From: Ricordea florida
Lineage: Eukaryota > Cnidaria > Anthozoa > Corallimorpharia > Ricordeidae
Reading direction: 5' to 3'
Assembly (NCBI GenBank): GCA_949710005.1
Contig: OX453274.1
Coordinates: forward strand, 29,126,940-29,190,939
Length of the DNA: 64,000 nt
Shown here: positions 34,292 through 44,777 of the stretch, in pieces
Layout: each line of letters starts with the position of its first letter
How positions within the stretch are numbered: position 1 is the stretch's first letter
The notes under the pieces: model-generated
Database searches by the model: none
What the model saw: the letters and a program-made list of their open reading frames with translations, nothing else
Told to the model about the DNA's origin: nothing
Position numbers and translations under genes: made by a program

Positions 34292-34747
34292 GTATGTATG
34301 ATCTTCTCTATTTTTCAGTAGCCTACTTAGCTCACAGCAGTAAGCATATATGCTTGCTTGAAACATTTGTTTGGGTAATAGAGCCACAGAACAGGACAGT
34401 GTGTGGGGAAAGACCCTGTCTTTTCTTCTCTGATTTATTATATACTGCTAGCTATGCAGGCTGCAACAAAGGGCAGTCTAATCAATACAGCCAATGGTAA
34501 AACAGAGAAAACAAAAACAACCAATCAGAGATAGTCTTTGACAAGGGGTGTCCACCTATCCCCTACCCCACCCAACAGGAAAGGGCAGTCTTATCCCAGT
34601 ATAAATGGACTACCTTCAAATTACATTCAAATTACTAAGGTCACTCAAACATGATTGCAAATTACCTTTTTTTACCCCTTTCATAAAAGATACTTCAAGT
34701 CCAAAAAGCCCTATTTACTGGTATTCCTGTTTTGGAAAAAATGAGTA

Positions 34748-35499
34748 CCGTAAAGTTCCATGTATAAGCCGCACCTTTTCCCTCAAAATTTAAGTCAAAA
34801 ATCGGGGGTGCGGCTTATCTACGGAAACATCTGTGATTGGAGTTCATAAAGGCCTAATTAATATTCATAAAAACGTCTTGAGATGTCACTGAATAGAGAT
34901 ACACACAAACTGAAAACATGTTGATGTTGTTCATTGACTTTTATACGAGTGGTGGCTCCTAAAGGAGCCGTTTGTACAGTGTTCGTGTCTTCAAACATTC
35001 ACCGGCGTTTCTTGTTCTCCAACAGTTCTTTCAAGCGATTTAATTTCGCTTTACTGGAACAACTAAACACCAACCTACACGGAATCTCCATTCCTCCGCA
35101 AAGTTGTTTGCAATGACGCCTGTGGCCTGCCACTTCAACAAGTATCCTTCCGCCACATGTGAGAAAATACCGGCACATTCGCGAGTACTCGCGAGGCAAA
35201 TGGCCGACCATTTCTTTTGCATGTTCTCTTCTGTGTTGTTTTGCCGAGACCCAGACTCCTCTCCACGTTTGAAAGATTGGTCGTTAAGCATTCGTTCGTT
35301 TCGTTTCAAACGCGTACGAATTTGTCGGAATTTTGACTTCATGGAATGTTTTGAAGTGATAATCATGTCCTTGTTTGTATACAAATAGAACTTCAAAGGA
35401 ACTTCGAACTTTATTGTGTTTATTTTTTTTCGAAATTTGAGCTTCCAAATCGGGGGTGCGTTTTATCTACGGGTGCGGCTTATACACGGAACTTTACGG
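34748..35499. mobile_element. Tc1/mariner- or pogo-like non-autonomous transposon
   Basis: The inverted ends CCGTAAAGTTCCATGTATAA and complement continue through GCCGCACC. They are flanked by TA on both sides, the target duplication of the Tc1/mariner-pogo group. A 118-residue minus-strand frame fills most of the interior (35040-35396) but I recognise no transposase motif. Confidence 0.75.
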
Positions 35500-35614
35500 T
35501 ACTCTTAATATTCAATTTTGTGAAACAATTGTCTCAGGTCCCATTACATCTAAATTTCCCAATAAAAGTTACCAATAACTTGTTTATAATCTATAAATAA
35601 TAAACTTAAAATAG

Positions 35615-36212
35615 TTAACCCAAAAGAACCCTTCTTAACCGTTCCTTAGGCACACCAACATCGTCATCCTCACTACTACTCGACGTACAGTCTTCCCACC
35701 TCTCACCTGCGTGCGGTGAACAGAGAAATTGTTCTAGTGGAAGTCGATATTTCCCACAGAAGTCCACAAACTTTATATGCTTCACACGAGCATCAAAGTA
35801 AACCCCACAACAACATGGATTCACACAACGACGAGCACTGTTAAGATATTTCACCAAATGAGGTGGAAGATCTTCTGGTCTGTACTTCACACCATTGCGT
35901 TTAATGCAGCGACCACTGAGTTCTAGTAAAGTTGGTGGATTAAACGACATATCACGTACAAATCTTACAACAAGGGGGTTTTCTCGAAGACTTAACTCTT
36001 CCAGGTTTCGTAGTTTTACTAGTTCAACAGGCAGCGATGTCAGTCTGTTGTTGTGAAGACTCAGTGAGTGCAAATGCACCAAGTTTACTAGTGATGATGG
36101 GAGGGATTCTATCTTGTTGTCGCAAAGGTTGAGGGCACGGAGCTTTCGAAGGTTCCCCATTTCTTTTGGAACTGATGTAAGCTGGTTTCCACCAAGGTAA
36201 AGAATTTCCAAC
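35615..36212 (-). CDS. LRRC58: LRRC58 exon 2 (LRRs and conserved C-terminal domain)
   Basis: This is the second coding exon of leucine-rich repeat protein 58, a cytoplasmic LRR protein of poorly known function. It continues the repeats (LEILYLGGNQLTSVPKEMGN, LRALNLCDNKIESLPSSL, LHSLSLHNNRLTSLP). It then has LSLRENPLVVRFVRDMSFNP and the Cys-rich domain CVNPCCCGVYFDARVKHIKF followed by VDFCGKYRLPLEQFLCSP. It ends in an acidic/Ser stretch and RVLLG. The NPLVVRFVRD string, the VKxIKFVDFCGKYRLPL string and the VLLG end are hallmarks of vertebrate LRRC58. The acceptor (TTAG on the minus strand) is clean. Confidence 0.95.
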
Positions 36213-36361
36213 CTAACGACAAAGAACATAGGTTAAACAGCAATACTGAATACAGTGTAACAAGGAAAAGCACACATGAGCCATAAGGTGCACATGGCTG
36301 GAACATATATGTAACCCAGCTTCTGAAGCACAAAGCACCTAGGAATATTGGATAGGAATTG

Positions 36362-36607
36362 CCCCAGGGCCCATTGTTCGAAGGCTCATCAGTGCTAAAC
36401 CAGGGTTAAATTTTAACCAGGGTTTCTTTTCCTCTCGTTAAAAAGCACTTTCTCCGATAACTTTTTCTTTTATTTTCAGAGCGTACAATCATCAAATTGT
36501 ATTCAAAAAGAAATATACTGAATGTGCTTTTTAAGCCATCATATCTGCATTTAAATTTCGCACTAACCCTGGGTTACCTTAACCCTGCTTCGAACAACTC
36601 AGCCCTG
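36362..36607. mobile_element. MITE in LRRC58 intron
   Basis: The left end GGCCCATTGTTCGAAGGCTC with ACCAGGGTTAA and the right end CCTGGGTTACC...CTTCGAACAACTCAGCC are inverted with mismatches. Confidence 0.6.
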
Positions 36608-37039
36608 GATAGGAAGTTATTCCATCGCAGGGTTACCCCTCCCGAATTTTTTTTGCCAGTGCCTATTTACACTACACATGTATGGCTGGTTTTTGAGTGG
36701 ACAAGATGAGGCAAACCTTAGGTTCAGATTAGCCTTTCTTACCTACTCAGGATTTCCCACTGTGTGCCATGTCCATATAATACAGTAAATTGTTCATTGA
36801 CCAAGCATGTTTGGTCAAGATGAGATGTTGGGCTTATAGATTTGTGTGTGTGTGTGTGTTTTTATCTCAACAACGACTTGGTCAATAAGAATGTAAAATG
36901 GAACTCGCCTAAGAATGTGACCGGTACCATCATTTGTTACTTAGCAATATCAGTTACTAAACCAGTCTAAAGTAAAGCCACAATTGCAAGCTATAGCCAC
37001 CTCTGAACTACTTTGAGCAGGTGGAACCTTTATACAGCC

Positions 37040-37155
37040 TGGGTGATTTCTGTATCACCACATACTATCATGCATGCTGTAGCTGAATTGTCTAGGGAAA
37101 ATGTATGAACAGCAGGGCCACAGCAAGCATAATTACCTATGGGGTGACGTGGAAA
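37040..37155. mobile_element. Diverged M1-family MITE (copy 4)
   Basis: GATTTCTGTATCACCACATA and ATCATGCATGCTGTAGC match the M1 left arm. The right arm GTGACGTGGAAATCA is degraded. Confidence 0.5.
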
Positions 37156-37758
37156 TCAAGCCGACGAGAGACAGTGCGAAGTTACGTTTCTTGGCTAAGG
37201 AGACAACATTGTACTATCAACTACTTCGAAGTTTGACATGCTAAACAATACACCAATGTGTGTTACCGAAAAAAGAATAAATCAGGTAAGAAAAGAAACT
37301 TGAATAAATGCATAAACGACGGTGTACATGTACCAGTCAAGTTTGTTGAGAAGATTTAAGCTACCGAGGGTAGAAAGAGTACAGAACAAGTACGATTATT
37401 TCACTCAACTTGATGAAAATTTAATATGTAAATTTTAAGGCAATTCTCAATTCTACTTTGACAAAAAGTTTTGTTCAATATTGAACAATAGCCACGTGTA
37501 ATGTTAAAATTCTAAAATCACATGATTCTGTTTACACAAAGAAGCACTATTTACACAAGTTTGGTGAGACAGGGCAGAATTTTCGAGTGGTTCCATGCAG
37601 CCGCCTTTGCCATATTGTGCAATGTCATGATTGTAAACAGCATTGCAACACTACAGAAAATATCACGAGAAAAAACACCATTTGAACTTTTAAAAAGCGT
37701 AAACAAATCCCTGAAATAGTACCATAAGCTGGTAAATTTCTACACTTGGTCCATGAAT

Positions 37759-37901
37759 ATATATGTTGTGGTTCAATTTTATCCTTGGTTTAAATACTAT
37801 TTTCCTTTGTTTCAAACTCATTATCATAAATTACCTTAGCAAAAAAAAAACAAAGGAAAATAACATTTAAACCAAGGAAAAACATTGAACCACAACATAT
37901 A
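37759..37901. mobile_element. Palindromic MITE in LRRC58 intron
   Basis: The arms ATATGTTGTGGTTCAATTTT and complement, with inner TCCTTGGTTTAAAT / ATTTAAACCAAGGA arms. A related copy lies at 12466-12575. Confidence 0.75.
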
Positions 37902-37940
37902 CACATGTATGATGTTGCAGTTTTGTGTTATTTGACATAC

Positions 37941-38398
37941 CTTCGAAGCCTTTGTATATCCGGTGGAATTACGTCGATCCGGTTGCCTCCGAGTAGCAAC
38001 GTTCTCAACGATGTAAGTTCAAACATTTGTGGGAAAAATGATTCAAACGAATTTCCACTCAAATTGAGATTCTCCAGCATTGAAAGCTGTCCAAACTCTT
38101 TCGGGAGATCTTCTAGGTGGTTGTTTTTTGCCGCCATGGTCCTCAGTTTTCGTAATTCACCAATGCGGGGCGTGATGTAGGCGAGGCCATTTGTCGAAAT
38201 GTCGATTTCTTCAAGATTCGAAAAATTCGTTACTGAGTCCGGTAAAACAGGGATGTGATTCCCTGACAAATCAAGCCTTGTGATTTTCAACGGATTTAGT
38301 ATATTGTTCAAAATATGGACGTCGTTCGGTAGAGAATCTAGAAAACGATTGGCCAAATTGAGTTCCCTTTTGTCGAACTCTTCACTGTTTCCGTCCAT
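37941..38398 (-). CDS. LRRC58: LRRC58 exon 1 (N-terminal LRRs)
   Basis: This is the first coding exon, starting at MDGNSEEFDKREL. An in-frame TTG 10 codons upstream is not a plausible eukaryotic start. It contains successive LRRs (ITRLDLSGNHIPVLPDSV, LEEIDISTNGLAYI, RTMAAKNNHLEDLPKEF, LENLNLSGNSF, RTLLLGGNRIDVIPPDI). AAKNNHL and LNLSGNSF match human LRRC58 positions. The donor GTATGT follows AGG split in phase 2, and exon 2 supplies the last base. The joined protein is about 350 residues, the family's usual length. Confidence 0.93.
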
Positions 38399-38713
38399 TG
38401 TAGTTCGTTCCGCGTCTATTACAACCAATACAACTTAGCAATTCCCAAGCAATACACACAGCTCCGATTATAAAGAGAATTCGACGTTTATACTGTGATG
38501 ATGCGTTGGTTTGAAAACTTTGCTTGGTCACGGTGGGTTCAGAGGTCATTCCAATTTCACGTGTACAGGAGGTGTTTGTGCCGGTCAATAAACATTTTGA
38601 TTGGTTCACATCACAATAGCAGTGTTATGTAAACAGCTTTCAGTGCCGATTAGCCACCTCTTACGTATGTGTCAAGGATAGCCTTTCGTTCTTTTCGTAT
38701 TATTTTGCTAGAT

Positions 38714-38852
38714 ACATACCTCTTATTAATCGAGTTCGAGGTCCGTACTGTAAAATACGGACCGAGTTTTTTCGCGTCGATTTATGGCCCAAGCGGCCCG
38801 CTAAACTGACCAATCACAGCGCGCGTACTGAGAGATATAATAAAATGCAATA
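38714..38852. mobile_element. Family M3 (copy 3), short form
   Basis: It has TACCTCTTATTAATCGAGTT...GTCCGTACTGTAAAATACGG and ends TACTGAGAGATATAATAAA, the reverse of the other M3 copies. It lies upstream of the LRRC58 start. Confidence 0.6.
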
Positions 38853-39867
38853 CTTGATTGGCGAGCGATCATTCAAACACGCAATCTTGCTCTAGGTTTG
38901 ACAAATATCCGTACAAGGAGCCTTTCGTTCTACAAGTTATTTGCTAGAATGTGAAAGCCTTTAAATAATTTTATGAAAAATCAACAGGAAAGAGAACGAA
39001 ATACACAGTTCATCTTCGTGTTCTGTTTTAGATTTTTTTCCTTACTTTTTTTCGTAAAACCGAAACAAGTACAAGTTTGACAGCCCAAGCTTTCAGCAAA
39101 ATGCCTCACATCGTATAAATTGTGTTTTCATAAAATGCTATATTTTCGGCTAGATTTTGAGGAATTTTGGTTGATTTACCCTCTGGAAATCGCCATCGCC
39201 AAAATCAACCGGAAACTACAAAAATACATGAATGCGAAGTAAATCTTTGTTGTATTTTTTACTACGGAAAATCGTTCAAATCCAATTATAGGTATTGGGC
39301 TACCTGTGCACGCCATAATGTTTTTTCCTCCTTCCCCAGTTTTCCGCACCACCTTCGTTATAATAAGATCCCGGGGGACTAATTTGATTTCTAAATAGTC
39401 TAATATATAGATTTAGCCAAGCCTAAAAGCGGGGCTCCCGTTAGTACTTTCATTTCACTTTAAACTGTAAAAGCATTCTAAAATATTGCGAAGGAATTCA
39501 CAAACGTTTTTAACTATAGTGAAGTGTCAAGGTCGGTTAACTTGCTATGATTTTTGTCTAAACTTTCGTCTGCCATTAGTACGGTCTTTCTACCTACAAA
39601 GTCGTGGAGTATATTCTACAAAAAACACAAATTATCAATGTACTATATTCTATTCCTGATGAAATTAACCATTCTATTTGCGTAAATGTATTTAAAAGAT
39701 TTGTACACGCTACTGGGAAATGCAGGACACAACTCTTGTCATTTTCGTTTTAAAACGAACACCTCGGTTAAATAAATGTTTACTCCAAGCAGGGTGCAAA
39801 GAAAATGAATTTTACAGATTGCCCTTCGGGCAAGCTGTAACCAACATCTACCAGCCCGAAAAACATT

Positions 39868-40087
39868 ACTACTATAATACAGTAATTATAGGTGGGTTTT
39901 ATTTTTTTATTTTTTCTTCAATTTTTTATTAAAATTTGGGTTTTTTTTTCTTCAATTTTTTTTTCTTAAATTTACCAGAAATTTTACCAACAATTTTATC
40001 AAAAATTTATGTATGGATTACAAAAAAAAAAATTAATTAAGGTTTAAAGATTTGAAAAAATTATTAAATATGGAACAATTAAAAGAT
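39868..40087 (+). repeat. Polinton left terminal inverted repeat
   Basis: It starts ACTACTATAATACAGTAATT and is identical, by my base-by-base reading, to the reverse complement of 55666-55885, including homopolymer lengths. It contains the promoter-like TTTAAAGATTT and the first codons (MEQLKD) of PolB. Confidence 0.93.
40042..40055 (+). promoter_or_regulatory. Promoter-like box of PolB (inside TIR)
   Basis: GTTTAAAGATTTGA ends about 15 nt before the first ATG. It matches the box found before most other genes of the element. Confidence 0.6.
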
Positions 40088-42889
40088 AAAGAATTGAAAA
40101 AAATTGTAAAAGAATTACGAATACCTCGTTCGTCCGGTTTTGTTAAAGCTGAAAAAATTGCAGCATTGCGAGAAATGGGAATTAATACAGTTGAAGATTT
40201 GGAAAATTACCGACAAGGACTTGTTGATAATAGACCACAAACTCCAGAGGTGTTAAATACCAGAGAAAATATGGCCAATCAAAAGAAAAGTCTTATCCCT
40301 AGACCAAAAATTGGGAAAAATATTCCTCCACCACAATCTGAAACAATTCCTTATACACAACCTTATTTTCCACCACAATATTATCAACCACAACCTTATT
40401 TTCCACCACAATATTATCAACCACAACCTTATTTTCCACCACAACCTTATTTTCCACCACAATATTATCAACCACAACCCTATTTTCCACCACAATATTA
40501 TCAACCACAACCCTATTTTCCGCCACAATATTATCAACCACAACCCTATTTTCAACCACAACAAGAACAAATACAACCACAACAAGAACAAATACAACAA
40601 CAACAAGAACAAATACAAAAACAACAAGAACAAATACAAAAACAAAAACAAGAAAAAATATCACAACCTAAAACAACTATTAAAGAAGATGTTAGAGATT
40701 ATGAGAAGGAGGGTGCAAGACCTAAAGAAACAAAACCACAAAAACCTGAAAGAGAGGAAGATTCAATTATAGGTAGGGATAATGAAAAGGAAGGTGGCAA
40801 ATTAAAAAATGAGGGGGTTACTTTGAGGGATGTGTTTAATACCAATAAAGCCAAAAAAACTAATAGAACATCAACCCTTAAAATATTTCCAATAAGGACT
40901 CCTGAACATGGAGAAATCCTTCAAAATTTCACCGAAAGAAATGAAACTATTTTTCAAATTAGGAGAGATCTAGATAATGATTTATCTGAAATTATTTATA
41001 ATGAATTAGAACCAAAAATAGAAATGCGTTCAAGAATTGTTATCAGTTTTAGCTGTTTAATTAATAAAGGGAATGGGGAAATAATTAATTACAACCATAC
41101 ATTTAGGAATGAGGGATCTTTTACCATGCTTTCAGAAATAAAAGATTATATTGAGAGGTGTGAGGGACAAAGATTGAGTTTGGAAGGTATTGCTTGGATT
41201 AGAGCATACTTACCCCCGTCAAAAAAAATTGATAAGAAAGGTGTTCATGAGGGGAGTGTTGTTTTTACAGAGGTAAAAGTAAAAGTTATTCACAGTAACG
41301 AACCTCTAATTGGGTGTGGAAAATTACCAGACCATCTTCGTAATAAAAAATGTCTTTACGCTGTCGATGGTAAGGATGATAATATGTGTTTTTGGAGGTG
41401 CTTGGCTATTCTATTTAACATTCTTGATGGTAAAGAAAGACCTGAGAAAGACATAGAAAAACTAGCTCTGAAATTGGCCAGAGATTTTTATAATAATCAA
41501 AAATTGAAAGCTTCAGAAGTTAGACCGACAAAACTTGTTGATTTTGAAAAAATCGCAAAAATGTTTTCTATTAACATTCGAGTTTACGAACAAAAAGATA
41601 TATTAAAAGACGAAATTTGGAAACTAATTTTTGGTAAAGGCCAGTTCAAAGATAAATTACCTAGTTTAGTTATTGGAATTTATGAGGGTCACTGTTTTTT
41701 CATAAAGGATATAGAGATGCTAACCAAAAAATGGGAATGCTCAGGATGTAAACAAATATTTAACCGTCATGACTATCTTGGAGACCATGTAAAAAATAAC
41801 AGCTGTAAAGGAGGAAAAACAGAAGTAATACTTACAGGCAAAAAGATAAATCATATTCCAGGAAGTTATGAAAAAGTTTTTTATGGTGGAAATACACAAT
41901 TTAGCTATAAAGCTTGTAGTTGGATAGATGAGCAATCTAAGATTAAAGGAAAACATATTCATCACGCTTTATGTGGTCATGGTGGTGAAAGGTGTGTTAA
42001 AGATGGAAGTGGAAATGAGCTTTTTTTGGTGGATGGATACGAACCTGAGACCAATACTGTTTTTGAGTTTTATGGGTGTAAATGGCACGGTTGTCCATGT
42101 TTAAACGAAGATAAAACTAAATATAATGAAACTATAAAAAGAGAAAAGATAATTAAAGATTTGGGTTATAATTTTGTATCAGTTTGGGAGTGTGAAAACC
42201 CTAAATTGAGTGATAAATGGTTTGAGAAGAAATTTATCCCGTACCCAGATTTTATTTGTTATGATTTTGAGGCAATATTACAAAAAGAATTTCAACAGAT
42301 TACTGATGATTTATCTTTTAACCAAACACATATCCCAGTTAGCGTTGCAATCCATGACACCTGTGAAAAAGAACCCACATGTATTATAAATTCAAACCCT
42401 GATGATCTTGTAAAAGAATTTGTTGAAAATTTAGAAAAACGAAGAAAAAAGATTGTAGGAAATGTTAAAAAAGAATATCAATTACCCGACCAAGATTCTA
42501 TACCAAAGACAGTTTTAGAGGAGTATGAAAGATGGTGTAATCAAGTTCCTGTTTTAGGGTTCAATAGTGGAAAGTATGATATTAATATGATTAAAAGATA
42601 TTTTGTAAAAAACATGACTGATAAAACTAAGGAGATTTTTGTTGCAAGGAATGCGAATAAATATATGTTTTTGACAACCCCCCATTTCAAATTCTTGGAT
42701 GTAATGTCTTTCCTTGCACCTGGGCTTTCTTTTGATAAGTGGTGTAAAGCAAACAACTGCGAAGCCAAAAAACTTGTACTTCCCTATGAATGGTTGGATA
42801 TTTATGATAAGCTTTCTCACGTTGGGCCAGTGAAACATGAAGACTTTTACTCAAGTTTGAAACAGGAAAATATTTCCGTAGAAGAATAG
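40070..42889 (+). CDS. POLB: Polinton protein-primed DNA polymerase B, N-terminal and exonuclease part
   Basis: Replicates the element by protein priming. In order, from the first ATG (the upstream TTG is ignored): a SAP/Rho-N-like motif in the first 45 residues (LKDKELKKIVKELRIP); a low-complexity region with five PYFPPQYYQPQ units and four QEQIQ heptads; an OTU-like segment (DGKDDNMCFWRCL, near residue 435); a CxxC...H...C zinc finger (near 557); the DGYEPETNTVFEFYGCKWHG motif typical of Polinton PolB; ExoI FICYDFEA (D near 732); and ExoII GFNSGKYDINMI (near 830). It stops at a TAG, after which the same frame continues as the polymerase half. The stop therefore separates the exonuclease from the polymerase: a lesion, or a recoded stop. 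Confidence 0.9.
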   Translation: MEQLKDKELKKIVKELRIPRSSGFVKAEKIAALREMGINTVEDLENYRQGLVDNRPQTPEVLNTRENMANQKKSLIPRPKIGKNIPPPQSETIPYTQPYFPPQYYQPQPYFPPQYYQPQPYFPPQPYFPPQYYQPQPYFPPQYYQPQPYFPPQYYQPQPYFQPQQEQIQPQQEQIQQQQEQIQKQQEQIQKQKQEKISQPKTTIKEDVRDYEKEGARPKETKPQKPEREEDSIIGRDNEKEGGKLKNEGVTLRDVFNTNKAKKTNRTSTLKIFPIRTPEHGEILQNFTERNETIFQIRRDLDNDLSEIIYNELEPKIEMRSRIVISFSCLINKGNGEIINYNHTFRNEGSFTMLSEIKDYIERCEGQRLSLEGIAWIRAYLPPSKKIDKKGVHEGSVVFTEVKVKVIHSNEPLIGCGKLPDHLRNKKCLYAVDGKDDNMCFWRCLAILFNILDGKERPEKDIEKLALKLARDFYNNQKLKASEVRPTKLVDFEKIAKMFSINIRVYEQKDILKDEIWKLIFGKGQFKDKLPSLVIGIYEGHCFFIKDIEMLTKKWECSGCKQIFNRHDYLGDHVKNNSCKGGKTEVILTGKKINHIPGSYEKVFYGGNTQFSYKACSWIDEQSKIKGKHIHHALCGHGGERCVKDGSGNELFLVDGYEPETNTVFEFYGCKWHGCPCLNEDKTKYNETIKREKIIKDLGYNFVSVWECENPKLSDKWFEKKFIPYPDFICYDFEAILQKEFQQITDDLSFNQTHIPVSVAIHDTCEKEPTCIINSNPDDLVKEFVENLEKRRKKIVGNVKKEYQLPDQDSIPKTVLEEYERWCNQVPVLGFNSGKYDINMIKRYFVKNMTDKTKEIFVARNANKYMFLTTPHFKFLDVMSFLAPGLSFDKWCKANNCEAKKLVLPYEWLDIYDKLSHVGPVKHEDFYSSLKQENISVEE
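40360..40655 (+). repeat. 33-nt coding tandem repeat inside PolB
   Basis: Five full and two partial copies encode PYFPPQYYQPQ, followed by four 21-nt units encoding QEQIQxQ. The repeat keeps the reading frame. It probably forms a disordered linker and is prone to copy-number change. Confidence 0.9.
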
Positions 42890-42901
42890 AAAGAATATAA
42901 G

Positions 42902-44776
42902 ATGGAATTCAAAAAAAGGGGTTGTGTTACAATGCTGGATTGGTTGAGAGAGTATAACCTACACGACGTTATACCTTTCAGAGAAGCTTTAGAAAAAACA
43001 AGGGCGATGTATTATCCAGACAAAATCGATATATTAAAAGATGCAGTATCCATCCCCGGTGTCTCAATGATGTACGTTCTAAATAAATACCAAAAAATGA
43101 AAAAGAAAGGTGATCCTGAATTATACGCTCCAGGTCAATACTGCATTCATAGATGTAGCAAATTTTGTAATAAAGTGTTTTGTAAAAAATGCAACAAGAT
43201 AATGAAAGATTGTAAAACATGCGACAAAAACAAGATTTATAAACTTTTGAAAACGGGTATGGTTGGGGGGCCTAGTATCATATTTATGCGTTATGCAGAG
43301 TTGGGAAAAACAAAGATTCGTTCTCATAAATATAAATTTCCAAAAAATTGTGTACGAATTGTTGGATATGATGCAAATGGGTTATATCTTTTTGCAGCGG
43401 GACAAAAAATGCCATGTGGAAAAGGAGAATGTATTGAGGTTGAAAACCCAACAGATCCTGAATTTATTAAGAAGATTTGTAAAGATATTCTTGATGGTAA
43501 ACTTTTTGGATTTTGCCAAGTTGATATAAATGTAACAGAAAACCTAAAAGAAAAGTTTGAAGAGTTCTCACCGCTATTTGTTGTAGATAATGTTCCTGAA
43601 GATTTGGTACCTGAACACATGAAAGAATATCAAAAAGCTACAGGGAGAAAACACCTAAAAGATAATAAAAAATTACTAGGGGTTACAAAGGCAAAAAAGA
43701 TACTTTTATATACAGTACTAATTGAATGGTATCTTAATCACGGTTTGGAGATTACAGCCATTCACAATATTTTGAAGTATGAACCAGGAAAACCATTTGA
43801 ATGGTTCCCAAAAGAGGTGGCCGACGCACGAAGAGATGGTGATATTGAGGTTATGCTAGAAAAGTTAAGTAAAGCTTTTGATGAAAACAAAATTGATGAT
43901 GTCGTAACCATTACCAATGAATTAAATCAATTCCCTGATATATTAACATTTATTGAAGAGAACAAAGACCTTAAAGTATTGATTGAAAAACTAAAAATAA
44001 AGTATAAAGGTTGTAAAGAATTGGCTGATACTAACAAACTAAAAGGAAACGCATTCTATGGAAAAATGATAGAAGATAAAGAAAAACACAACAACATAAG
44101 GTATACTCAGGATGAGGGTGAGGTTGAAAAAGCCTTAAGATCCCCATTCTTTGAAGATCTTACAGAAATAAATGAAACATATGAAATAATAAAACGAAAA
44201 CGTAAAATAATAATAGACCGCCCCTATCAATGCGGCATCGCGGTATATCAGCTAGCCAAACTTCGCATGTTGGAATTTTATTACGATTTTCTTGATAAAT
44301 ATGTAGATAGAAAGGATTTTGAGTTGATACAAATGGATACAGATTCCATGTACATGGCACTTTCGGCTGAAAAATTGGATAATATTATAAAACCTGAAAT
44401 GCAAAAAGAATACTTCAATGGTGGAAAAGAAAAATTCCTATCAACATCGAAATATCACGAAAAGACCCCCGGGCTGTTCAAGCTGGAGTTTGATGGTATT
44501 AGAATGATTGCTCTTTCATCAAAATGTTATTACGCAGAGAATGAGAATGGAAAAGTAAAGTATAGTTGTAAAGGAACAATTCATAGACAAAACGAAATGA
44601 ACTGGGATAGGTACATGTCTGCTTTGAATGGATCAATTGATATGGCACAAAATACTGGATTCAGAGTAAATGAAAACCAAATTGTGACATATACACAAAT
44701 TAAAAAGGGATTGAACGCATATTATGATAAAAGAATAGTTGATGAGGATGGAATTCACACATACCCCGTTTCTTAA
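42902..44776 (+). CDS. POLB: Polinton DNA polymerase B, catalytic part (after in-frame stop)
   Basis: It is in the same frame as the upstream ORF, separated only by TAG and three codons before the next ATG. It carries the family B palm and fingers. Motif A is VGYDANGLYLF (D157), motif B is NKLKGNAFYGKM (about 379-390) and motif C is QMDTDSMY (D479, D481); a KLEFDG...KCYY segment follows. The roughly 200 residues between motifs A and B match the terminal-protein-region insertions of protein-primed polymerases. All catalytic aspartates are intact, so the stop looks recent or tolerated. It may represent only the second half of one polypeptide of about 1,570 residues. Confidence 0.92.
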   Translation: MEFKKRGCVTMLDWLREYNLHDVIPFREALEKTRAMYYPDKIDILKDAVSIPGVSMMYVLNKYQKMKKKGDPELYAPGQYCIHRCSKFCNKVFCKKCNKIMKDCKTCDKNKIYKLLKTGMVGGPSIIFMRYAELGKTKIRSHKYKFPKNCVRIVGYDANGLYLFAAGQKMPCGKGECIEVENPTDPEFIKKICKDILDGKLFGFCQVDINVTENLKEKFEEFSPLFVVDNVPEDLVPEHMKEYQKATGRKHLKDNKKLLGVTKAKKILLYTVLIEWYLNHGLEITAIHNILKYEPGKPFEWFPKEVADARRDGDIEVMLEKLSKAFDENKIDDVVTITNELNQFPDILTFIEENKDLKVLIEKLKIKYKGCKELADTNKLKGNAFYGKMIEDKEKHNNIRYTQDEGEVEKALRSPFFEDLTEINETYEIIKRKRKIIIDRPYQCGIAVYQLAKLRMLEFYYDFLDKYVDRKDFELIQMDTDSMYMALSAEKLDNIIKPEMQKEYFNGGKEKFLSTSKYHEKTPGLFKLEFDGIRMIALSSKCYYAENENGKVKYSCKGTIHRQNEMNWDRYMSALNGSIDMAQNTGFRVNENQIVTYTQIKKGLNAYYDKRIVDEDGIHTYPVS

Positions 44777-44777
44777 C

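Noticed and set aside
35040..35396. 118-codon ORF inside the TA-flanked transposon as a transposase
   Set aside because: No DDE or DNA-binding motif is recognisable, so it is left as part of the non-autonomous element.
40253..40664. Hydrophobic-looking minus-strand ORFs opposite PolB
   Set aside because: They are an artefact of the Pro/Tyr/Gln repeat read backwards.
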